Below, in pieces: positions 32,427 to 44,400 of a stretch of 64,000 nucleotides of DNA. Under the pieces are notes generated by a model. It did not search any database. It was given only the letters and a program-made list of their open reading frames with translations, and was not told the origin of the DNA. The stretch comes from Lepidostoma basale. Its lineage: Eukaryota > Arthropoda > Insecta > Trichoptera > Lepidostomatidae. Position 1 is the stretch's first letter, and the number at the start of each line of letters is the position of its first letter. The position numbers were made by a program, and so were the translations under genes. The stretch spans positions 372,001-436,000 of the forward strand of contig JAHDVF020001304.1 in assembly GCA_022606425.2 (NCBI GenBank). Direction: 5' to 3'.

Positions 32427-35400
32427 ATGGCGGACCGCAACGAGAAGATATTGCTGGAGTTATTGAAAAAAGCTGGAAATAACGTTTGTGCTGACTGTGG
32501 AAGTAAAAGTACGTTGTGGAATAGTTTTTTAAATTTAATGTTGGAAGAGTTTAGTGATGGTTTTGTGTTAGTAATTGTGTTTTCATTGGAGGGTTGTATT
32601 TGCGTTCGACAATCAGGGGGGGCGTAAATGCTTCCATGCTTGTGGGGTTCAATGACCCTGGCGCCAAATTTTTGTTTATTTTCATCACCCTCGTGGGTTT
32701 TATTTGTGAATTTTTATTTTGTTATTGTATTCTTGTGTTATCATTTCCTCGCAATGTCAGTTACTGCTTCGCCAGCCTTACCACCTTTTCATCTCAATTC
32801 AAAACCCAAAATTATATTTTAACTCAACATTGTTGAGTCAACAATAAGACACATTTGATTAGTAATTTCAACCTTTTTATAATTTTATAGATTCTTCATC
32901 ATTTTAATTTCATTGTGGTTTAAATATTGTTCAATTTTGATTTCACGATTCGACGTAGTGTTATTATTTTTATGAGATATTTTCTTCAACTTATGTCTTA
33001 TTGGAAACTTTGTATATTATTTGTACGTATGTTAATTCATCACTAGTAGTTTCTGTCAATAGATTTTTGTGTTTTAGTTAATATTTAGTGATATATAAAC
33101 ATCAAAAATCAAGCATTTAAACGCCTCGATCTGTGACTATATTGACAGGATGAATACTGTTGGTTGCTTTAATAGTATAAATGCCAAATAATTATCGTTC
33201 TTGGAACTTTACAATTATTACACACTGTTTTTGTGTACTTTTATCATTCATTAGAGTTAATCACAGCATGACATTATTATTTTTGTAAAGATTACCCAAA
33301 AAATAATGTAGTAGTTGAGATAAGGCTATCCTGTAATACTATCTTAGTTAACAGTTAATGTACCTATGCAGTAATAACTTGAAAACAACATATTACTCTT
33401 TTTATTTTGGTTATTATTTTACTAATACTATTTTTCCACTATGCGATCAGTTGAAAGTGCAAGTTTATATCCTGAAATAAATTCAAAATCTATTTAAAAA
33501 TGTAAATAACCTTTTTTGGATGTCTATAATAAAATAACAACTAAATGTTTACTTCTGAATTTTTACATTATTAAAAAAAAAACACTTTTTTATGAAGTTC
33601 TTGGTCTTCTGGCTTACAGAGGTTCAGCTCTAATGGCTATTCCTCTTACGTCTGTAGGAAACATTTTTGGAAATGTGATTTTCTAATTGTTAAAAAAATC
33701 TCCCAATTCCCTTATACATTATAATTAAAATTATTTTGTTAATTGTTCGTATACATATATTCATTTCATAATTATTTATTATTGAGGAAAGTACTAGTTT
33801 TCTAGATTATTATATTTTAAGGAAATGAAATGTTTTACCTTGTGCATTATCAAATGTTGATTTTATAATACCCTAGCAAAACAAGGAAATATGTCCTTCC
33901 CATACAACTTCTAGAATATATTTTCCTTTTTATTTAATACTTAACTAAAACTATTTAACTAGTCATCACACCGAGGAGGGACTGCCACACTTCTCTGTCC
34001 TGACATACATCTCCAACTCTACATTCATCGATTTTCTGACTTCGAATGAGGCCATCTTTTAGTAATTGATTAATTTGATCATGCCATGTTTTACTCCGGC
34101 GTCCTCAGCTTTTTTTTTCATGCACACTGCTTGTATACAATTTTTTAACCATTTTTCTCCCACCTATTTGTTCCATATATCCAAATCATCTAAGTGATCC
34201 TTTTTTATAATTTTACTTAGGATGTAATTATTTGCCTTAAATTTATTATTTTTTTCGTCATTCGGTATTCACCATTTCCTATCATACAATATTTCCTGCA
34301 CATTCTTCTCAGTCATTTAATTTCTGTTGCATTTATCCTAATTTCATCCTTTTTTGCCGGCTTCAAGTTTCACTTCCATTTACAAATGTTGGCACTAGAT
34401 CTCCATTATGTACTGCCATCTTTGCTTTGGCGGATCAAATTAGTTTATAAAGTTTAAATTCCAGTAAACCAAAAGCATACACTTAAATCAAGTTTATAGC
34501 TAACATTTATTTAGAACTAAAATAATGTAAGAATAATTCAATGAAAAAGATGGATGAATATAGAATAAATGCAATAGATATGAGATCTCTTAGACAAATG
34601 TGTAATAAATCTGTATATGGCAAATGTAAATATAAGAAGTTGCAGTGCAAATAAAAGTGTAATGAACAAAACGAAGAACGTATATGTAAATAACGTAAAT
34701 GGAACTAGAAATAGAGGAACACTGAGGAAAATGTGACACAATTAAACCAATCAAATATTAAATGTCGGCCACGTGAGGAGTCAGAGAAATCGACATGTGT
34801 GCATGACACGATGTATGAATATTGAGAAAGCGAGAGAAGTATATCAGGAAAGAACAGTGTGGCGGTCCATTTCTCTGCCTACCCCTTAGAACGATGTTAT
34901 GAATAGTTGGTTTTTTAATCCCTCTTGTAGTAAGATATTAATGGCATTTACGAAACATATTTTTTTCAGTTTGTAAAACGTGTAACTAGCCGAAAAATTA
35001 TTTAATTTTGTATACCCCAATAGATATTGCTGGTAGTCCAAATTTTGGGATAATTTGGGAATATTTGGGAAATTAAAAATGAGCCCCAAGCATGGGGCCA
35101 TATACTATCTGGGCCCACGGTTGGGGCGGTATGGACAAACAGGTTAAGAATAATGTATATTGTAGATCCAGAATGGGCCTCGTACAATCTGGGCATCTTC
35201 GTGTGCATGCGCTGCGCGGGGGTGCACCGCAGCATGGGGGCGCACATCAGCAAGGTGAAGCACCTGAAGCTGGACCGCTGGGAGGACTCGCAGGTGGAGC
35301 GCATGCAGGAGGTGGGCAACCACGCCGCTCGCAACCGCTACGAGGAGCGCGTTCCGCCCTGCTACCGGAGGCCCCAGGATAATGATCCACAGTCAGTACA

Positions 35401-38400
35401 ACTAACTACTTTATTATTTTATAACCAATAACTAATGAAAAAAACACACTTTAATGAATATATAAATCATTATGGCAAACACAATAGTTAACCATTTGGT
35501 TGCCAAAATCTGATATATCGGCTTTGGCTACACCAGCGAGAAATGCCAAATCCGACAGATCAAAGTCACGATTTATAAAAGAATCATATAAATTTTAGAC
35601 AGAGTGTTAGGGAATAAGTCAGTGGTACATATTATTTACGATTTGTTTGTATATTTAATAAAATAATCCATTTATATTTAAAAGATTAAAAGAAAGGGTT
35701 AAAAGAGTTGGTAGAGAGTTTTTTTAAACTTAGAAAATAAGAAGAATTCAATGTCAAATAATAGAATATAAAATTACAATACGTTTTAACTCAGGAATTA
35801 GTACAAAAAATCAACATTAAGCGATTTAGAGAAAAATAAATAAATGAACGATAAAAAATAAATCAAGAACAAATCATTTATTTTTTTAACACAATTGGGA
35901 TTATTATGTACAAAATCTTCCTTTTCTTTAAAATTATATTTTTTAGCCTGTCATTAAAAGGTTGACAAGCAACAGGGGAGTGATGACGTCAGGGAATATT
36001 TAAAATGTGAATTACTCCGTTAGTATTACAGTTACATTGCTATTTGTAGATGCCACATACCTGTACTGGCATACCATCAGACAGGTTAAGAGATGAATTT
36101 CTTTACAAGAACCCTGTTTTTGAAATTGGTTAAAACTAAGCTCATTGAATACAACTAGATTCTATCTTATTTATTGATAAATATTACAATTTTATTACTA
36201 ATATTTTTAAATTGTTTCATTTAAAGTGATCAATTCCTAGAAAAGATTAGGAAAATCAGTTTTTTTACTGCAGTTTTTTATTTCATACATAATTCCAGGT
36301 TCTAATTGATAAGACTTATTGAATTTCTCTCAAATACTTTAAAATTAAAATAAATGTATTTAAAATATGCTTTTTTTGCAAGAGCCGCATTTGGTTCGCA
36401 ACCCGCAGTTTGCCGATCACTGCCTTAAGTTTATCAAAAATTCATATCATTATCATCATTAGCCATTAATCGTTCAGTTTTGGACATAGGCCTCCCTTCC
36501 CAATTACCACAACTCTCTATCCTTTGCCACTCTGTACCTCCTGCCACATGTTTAATATCAGACCATCTTGCTTGTGGTCTGCCTGGGTTTCTGTGGCCGG
36601 TTCTCAGTCGCCACTCCAGGTTGCGTCTGGTCAATGGATCATCCGTTGTCCTCACTAAATCTATTGCCACTATTGAAAACATCAGCTTTCTAGAAATTTT
36701 ATTACTATTCATAGGAGTGACATTTTGTTTGCATATTTACTAATATCTGAGGTTTGTGACCCAAACACGAATGTGACATTTGATAATGCCCTAGTGAGGC
36801 AAAACACGTCACTCCCTAAAAATATAATAAAACATCTAGAAAACTGTCATTTTCATCAATGTTAAATAGTATATAAGCCCAATTTAAAAAAAATATTAGA
36901 GATTTTGAATAAGTAATGATCAGTTTTCTTAAATCTTTTAAGCTCAAGGAATTGTTTGCATGATAAGAATTATGAACAAAGCACACCAGGATTATCATGA
37001 TGAATCGAGTGGTGGTCTAGGGGACAGAACGCTTGGCTCCTGATCCAGGGGACATTCCTTCTTCATGATAATGAGCTATTTTCTGCTCATATTGAAGATT
37101 GTATCTTCTATATGAGCAGAAAATAGCCATATAAATTCTAATACCAAATCCTTTGGGTTAGTCTTTTTAAAAAAAAAAAAATTAATATAATGAATAAAAT
37201 TTTTAACAATTGGACTTCACAGGTTGAGGGATAACCATTAATGTTTATTTGAAATATTTATGCTTATTTAAAGTGTTATTTATCATTAATTCAGATAAAA
37301 GTTATTGTGTGTAGTCCGGGTAATAGTCCAATGCATAAAATGGTTATCATCTGGTGAATGAATGTTCTAATATATACATTTAAATATTACTTACAGCTGT
37401 AGTCATCCACTGCTGGACATAGACCCCCCCCATACTTTTACACGTATTCCTGTCCTGTGCCTTTTGCTTCCCATCACCAGCAAATTTTCAAATATCATTG
37501 GACCATCGTGTGGGGGGATCTTTATCTGTTTCTTTGGTCTTCGCGGGGTCTCCACTCCACCACCTTTTTGGTCCATCTATCGTCTATTAAATATTACTCT
37601 TTAAAAATATGGAGGGTTAACACTCAACTACCCAGCACAACCGACTATGTGAAGCTTGTTTGATAATTATTATCATTGTTCACACCGACATTGGTTGCTG
37701 TTGCTGGTATTTTTTGTTTTAAGGATACTGTGACTGCACATTGTTTAGAATACTTAATGGCAAACAATTTCAACATAATCAATTTCATAGAAAATCCATG
37801 TTATTGTTTGTCAAGATTATGTCGGCTTCACATTCATTTGAGTTCTTACATTTTTGAGCTATAAGGATAAATTGTTAAAGCAAATTACTCCATGATATTT
37901 TAATAAAATATTTTTTTTGCATATCTGAACTAAATTAATAATTGAGATATTATTAGATTATGCGTAATCTATTAATATGAGAGAATAAAAAAATATGTAC
38001 TGAAAAAATGTATAGAAAGTATTAGGGACATGGAAAATAAAGGAGTTGAATTAAGTACTTAATGAGGAAAGAGTTGAATTAAATACTTAAGATGAAAAGA
38101 TCGAGGAAAACGTGGCACAAACAAATCATAATAATCAAATATGTAATGAAAAAAATTATAGAAAGTATTAGGGACATAGAAAATAAAGGAGTTGAATTAA
38201 GTACTTAATGAGGAAAGAGTTGAATTAAATACTTAAGATGAAAAGATCGAGGAAAACGTGGCACAAACAAATCAATTAAGTATTAAGTGTCGGCCATGTA
38301 AGGAGTCAGGGAAATCAATGTGCTCCGTCTTTCTGTCTACACCTTCGGAGTGGCAGCGTGGTGGTTAGTTAGTTAGATATAAAGAAAGAGAATTAAAATG

Positions 38401-41400
38401 ATTGAAGAAAGAATATAAATCTTTCCTTTGCGAACAAATGTGATAGTTTGAATGCTGTAGAGTGCGAGATGGACCCCGCATGCCGTCAGCAGGTGATCCC
38501 AAGTTGTTGTTGGGTAATGTTATCTTGTAATGTTTTATTAGTGGGAAAATTTCATTCAATCCAACAATCTAACTACATTGCATATCAACCATTTAATAAT
38601 AAAACATATTTAAAGTTAGAATAGTGATAAATGGTTTATTTTTAAATTCTGTTTCAATTGTTATCTCGGCTATTCATTGAAAATATCAGTAACCTGTATT
38701 TACTACAAATAACACCCATTTAAAGCTTGCTATGTGATAAAAGTAAGCGGAACGTAAATATAATATATAACGCACAGCGCTGGTACAGAGCTCCTAGACA
38801 CACACATTAGGGAGTAACGTTATAATTATTTTAACACATCATTTCCTGCTTTTTGTGCTGCAGCTTCCTGTAGTTTTATCAAGTGCTTCACCGTCTCATT
38901 CATTCTCAATATCCCATATCTGTGGACAGCGGGCAAGAGATCTGATATGACTAGTGCTAGGTTTTGTGGTTGCACTCGTGGGCTATTTTTTTTTTTTTTT
39001 TTTCTAATTACTCACTTTATACTGATGTGAGTTCAGGTCTTGGCAAGTTATGTGTTATGTATGTACTAGTACCGAGCCATTAAAATGTTTTATGTTTATT
39101 TATTGTATTGTTATAGCTATTAGGGTCATGACACAATTACATGATCGTTTATGAATTAACTCATTGAAGTGGGCAGTGTACAAATTTATTTGTTTTCTTT
39201 TAAAGGAATATGAAATTTCAAATAATAAGAATGATTTAGTAACTGAAACGGGTGTCTAAAAAGTCTAGTTTTATTTTTTTTATTTTCTGAAAAATTTTTT
39301 TTTTCTTTAAATCTTTTTTGTATTGTCTTTTACGTAACAATTTAAATTTGGCCATTGTATTGAAAGTCTCCTGATTTATTTTTCACTAGTTGTTATCTTC
39401 AGTTTTGTTTTGTATCATTAGTATATCACTAGTTATGTGATTTGTTTACCTAGTCATGTATAAACTGTTGAACAAATATTAATTTTGTAGTTAATGCTTC
39501 ATAAATTCGAATTACTGCAGTTGTAAATCATTGAATTTTTATTTTAGAATACTATTAGAGCAATGGATAAGAGCAAAATACCAGCGGGAAGAATTTTGTC
39601 ATCCGGAACGTCAAAACTACACCTCCGGCTATATGGAGGGCTTTCTCATGAAGAGGGGCAAGGAGGACAGCCGATATCACCCTAGGAAATTTATTCTCTC
39701 GGAAGCCGAGGATATTTTAAAATATCACGTGAAAGAAAACAAAGACCCGAAAGCTGTATTACGACTCTCCGAATTGAATGTGGCATTTTCTCCACAAAAA
39801 ATTGGGCATGTCAATTCCTTGCAGCTGACTTATATCAAGGATGGTTCCACCAGGCATATATATGTGTACCATGAGGATCCCGAAGTTATTAACAACTGGT
39901 GAGTAAAAGAAAAATTTATTAAAGAAACCGGTATTTATAAAACATTTTGAGTAATCAAGTTAGCTCTAAATGAGCTAGAAATTCAAATATTGTGTTTTAT
40001 GATTATTATACCAAATTTCATATGGCTGCTTATTCAATTATTTTTTCTTCATTTCTTGCAAGTCATTTGTGCTCGTCAATGAGGCATTTGTTTTGTATTG
40101 TGTACTCAGGGTATGCAATGTCACCACTTAGTTGGTGCTCTTTAATTCGCTTCTAAAAATAACCGTTATTGTTTTTACTAAGATAAAAGTTAAAAATAAG
40201 ATAAATTTTCCTCCCTACAGTAACTCTTATCTCTGTTATTTTCCAAATCATATTATCTGTGATGACAGTTTAGTTTTGTTCTGTAGAAACAAATTCATGG
40301 ACTCTGTTAACATTGGTAATGGAATTGAAATTTTAGTGTCACATTAAAAATCAAAATGTTACATTATTGCATGTTTTTGTTACTTTCATTTTGTATTTAT
40401 TTTTATCATTTGAAAGATTTAACCAATTGATATATTTTTATCAGCATATATGAACTGAACATCATAATGAATAATGTTTTATAATTTTTTACAGTTACGT
40501 ATACATCAAAAATTTGACACAAATACTTTCGTCAATCTGTTTCATCAGAAATGAAAAGGCTAATGAAAGCTAAATAGTTATTTCCTAAAACAGTTAACTT
40601 TCCCCCCTTATCTTATCTGAGAATTTGAGTACTTAATGTATTGTTTTTAGTCATATTAAGAATGTTTGTATTGTGGTCTTATTTAGAAAACCCACAGAAT
40701 TATGAACTTGTGTGGGCGATGACGTAAAATGAGATTGACTGGACTAATAGAATGTGTCCTCGTAAAAATGCCCAGCACCTCCCATGTACAAGCAATAGTT
40801 CTTGCAAATCTATTTAAAAAATTTTAACAAATTTATTCTCTCATATATGTGTAGTATTTATTTATAAAAAATGTTTGAATAAATACATTTCCTAATATGA
40901 TTTGTAATATTTCATGATATTTCCACGGAAGAAAAATAATGCTTTGTTAATGTTATTTTTATAACGACCTTCGTGGCAGAGTGCTAAGTGCATTGACTGC
41001 CACCCCGAATGTTCCGGGTTCGATTCCCGGCGAGGGCAGTGTGATTGTCACACTGCCTTTGGTCTGGTGTAGAATTCACGTGACAATAAATATAGATTAG
41101 CTACCTATCACGAGAATCACTATGACAGCTATAATACCCTTTACATCGATTTGGCTCATGCTGTCATGATGTAAAGAGCGATTAAAAAAAAATATATATA
41201 TTTAGTAATATTAATGTTATTAATTAATTTTAATAAATTTATGATTCTCTAGAACGGGTTACCCCAGTCGGGAGGTGTTAAAACAACGTAAAAGATCAAT
41301 AATTATAATATTAATTAATATTGTAAGTTATAATACTAAAATAATAAACTTTTTTTCAGGTATATGGCCATCCGATGTGCGAAACTCCATCGGTTGCAAG

Positions 41401-44400
41401 TGGCCTTTCCTTCAGCCTCGGAGGTGGAGCTGGCCAGTTACCTGACCCGAGACTTTCCCCGTGAGGGCTGGTTGTGGAAGACCGGCCCGCGACCCACCGA
41501 CGCCTACAAGAAGAGATGGTTCACTTTAGACAATCGCAAGCTCATGTATCACGATGACCCCCTGGATGCCTACCCTAAAGGAGAAATATTCTTAGGTATT
41601 TTAATTTAAACACTCTTGCAAGATCACGGAACAGGAGGTATGCTAACCATGACTGGATTTGTAAAAAAAAATCAATTAGTGTACTTCATGTTTATTTCAT
41701 ATTTATTCATTCATATTCTGTATTCAATTATTTTATTGAACTATGATTCATACATGTTTCTTCTTTTCCCTCTTGTCCTGTCACATCCTCGTGGTGCTTA
41801 GGGCCTAGAGGATCCTTTCTCTGCTGACCTTATTGCACGCTTGATTCCTGACACTACTCAAAATGAGGCCTGTCGCTTTAACTTCGTCCTGTAGGGTTCT
41901 TCTCTAGGTGGCTCTAGGTCTGCCTCCTAGGAAGGTTTCGTCTCAGGGTGTGACTGATCTATTAGTGAATTGTTATCCAATTGGCCTTTTGCCTGCCATG
42001 GCCTAAAGAACGGCATTTGACACTGTTTGCTATGTATATAAAAGCACCCTTGAGGTGAGTTACTCATGAAAAGGGCACTAAACAAATTAGCCTAATTATT
42101 ATTATTATACATTAGGTGTTTCGGAGAGTTTGTTTTGTTTTATAACTGGCTGCTTCAAGCCTTCAAATCTGGCAGCCAATTTTGTTTCTAGTAAGCCTGA
42201 GCATCTGTCAATTAAAATTCAGTTCGCAAATGTTTGTCATTCTCACAACATTTGTTTTATCGCTCCTTAAAATCTAGTAAATAAGAAGCATTTGCGGGAA
42301 GTTCTGCTGTTCAGTTTTAATTAGAAGAAGAGTGCAGCTGTGATGCATAAAATGCTTGTGAAAGTTTATGGCGATCATGCCCCATCGGATAAATCATGCA
42401 GAGAATGGTGTAGACGCTTCAAAGCTGGTGATTTTAGCATTGATGGCATTGATCGCCTTGGAGGACCGAAAAATGAACTCCTCAAACTGGATAAAACGGT
42501 GTCGGGGAAAGTCTACTGACAACAACTAATGTGATTAAAGCAGGCACTGGCTGATAACGACTGAAATGGGGTAACAGACACAGCAAGCTGATTCTTCAAC
42601 ACAACAACGCTCGCCTTCACATCGCAATCGCGGTCAAAAACTACATAAAAATTTGGGTTGGGAGATTATAGTGCACTCGTCCTATTCACCAGATGTGGCA
42701 CCATCAGACTACCACTTGTTCAGATCCATGACGCATGCCTTAGAAGAGCAGCACTTCCATTCATATACAGATGTCAAGAATTGGGTCGATGCCTGGATTA
42801 CCTCAAAAGACGAGCAATTTTTTGACGATGGATGCATCTACTGCCAGAAAGAGGGGAAAAGTAGTGGCTAACGATGGATAATATTTTGAGTGATGTGTTT
42901 TTTATTTTATTTTTCAAATAAATGCGATTTTCATATAAAAAACGGACCGAGCTTTCCGTAACACGCAATAAGTTCATAAGTAAATAAATCTGTCAATATA
43001 TAGATTGAAATAGAAGAAATACGTTGTTGGTTGAAATACGTGTACATTAGGGTGTCCCTTATTTTTCAAAGTTTTAATTTTACAATGCATAGGCTATTAT
43101 TTTATTCATTTGGGCCTAAAACATCCGAAAACAAGTTTTTTCCATATTCGGAACAGTGTAACCCGTGCCGACTTGCGCGCAAAGATGTCCCATACAAATT
43201 GCGTCACAGGAGCGGCGCGTTGTCGTTGTAATTATCATTTAGTCTTCGCTTGTCGGGTAGTAAGCATGGATTGTTTATATTTTGAAGATGTCAGTGAAAC
43301 TAAGAAGCAATTAAAAAAGTATTTTCTTGGTTGGTGTAGTAAATCACCAAATAACAGGTGTAAACTGCATAGATGGTACAAGTTCTCGCAGTACTATTTT
43401 TCAACATACGTGAAGTTAATTTGACTCTTAATGAAAGCGCAAATCTTGTCATTCTGGAGTGCAATATATTCTGAAAAAAGGCTTAAATACCTACCAGAGC
43501 TGTTCTTAATTATGCTAAGAAGTTAGTGGATCTTTATCAGGTCTGACGAGAACTGCGAAAAATATCAAGAAGATTCAGGACTTACATAGGCGTCGAGAAG
43601 AGAACTTTCAACTTGAATTAGATCATTAATTCGATATCGCACACGCCGTTGCTCTTGAATGTGCTGTGATATGAGAGCATCTTATACAGGATGCTTGAAC
43701 GAAACCTGTGTGCAAAAACTAGAAAGAGATTTGTTACTTATTGCTTGCCGCCATCATATATACGAACTGATACACAAAAGTGCGTTTGAATCGCAAAATC
43801 GATTGTACGAGATGATTATAGCAAACTTGTTGAGCTTGCTATTGTTTTTCTGGGTGGAGGCAATGAAAATAAAATAAAAATCAGACCTGCTGGCCCAATG
43901 CATCAAGCACGATGGATGGCAAGAGCTATTTACTCCTTAAAAATACGGTTGCTGCAGTCCCAGTTTTAAATGTGCGCTAAGGACAAACAAGCGTTACGAG
44001 ATGTTTGTTTATTTATTGTGGCAGTTTATGAAAAGCCCTGGCTTGAATGTAGTTTGGCGATAAAAGCTCCAAATCAAGATTTCTGTTTTTTAAAGACCTT
44101 AAAATATTACGAAGAAGTTGAAAATTTCCCATGCGGCTTTAAACAAGTTCAGTCAACATTTGTGGTACTTGTCAGAGGAAATAGCCGTCCTTTTAAATTT
44201 TGATGACAACGTTGATGAGAAGACCAAAGGAAACATTATAGAAAAACTTACCAAAAGAAAATTTTGTGATTCGGGAAAGAGATATGTTCCATCGAAGGAA
44301 CAGATGTCTGGCTCTCTATTTGGTATGTAAGTAGTGTTTAATCGGGTATTTAATTTAGAAATTATTTGTTTTATTTTTAGGTACTACAGGTACTGGTTAT

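Noticed and set aside
41000..41035. Possible tRNA gene
   Set aside because: Box A and box B are present but the cloverleaf is incomplete and the same sequence recurs with a SINE body; it is a SINE head.
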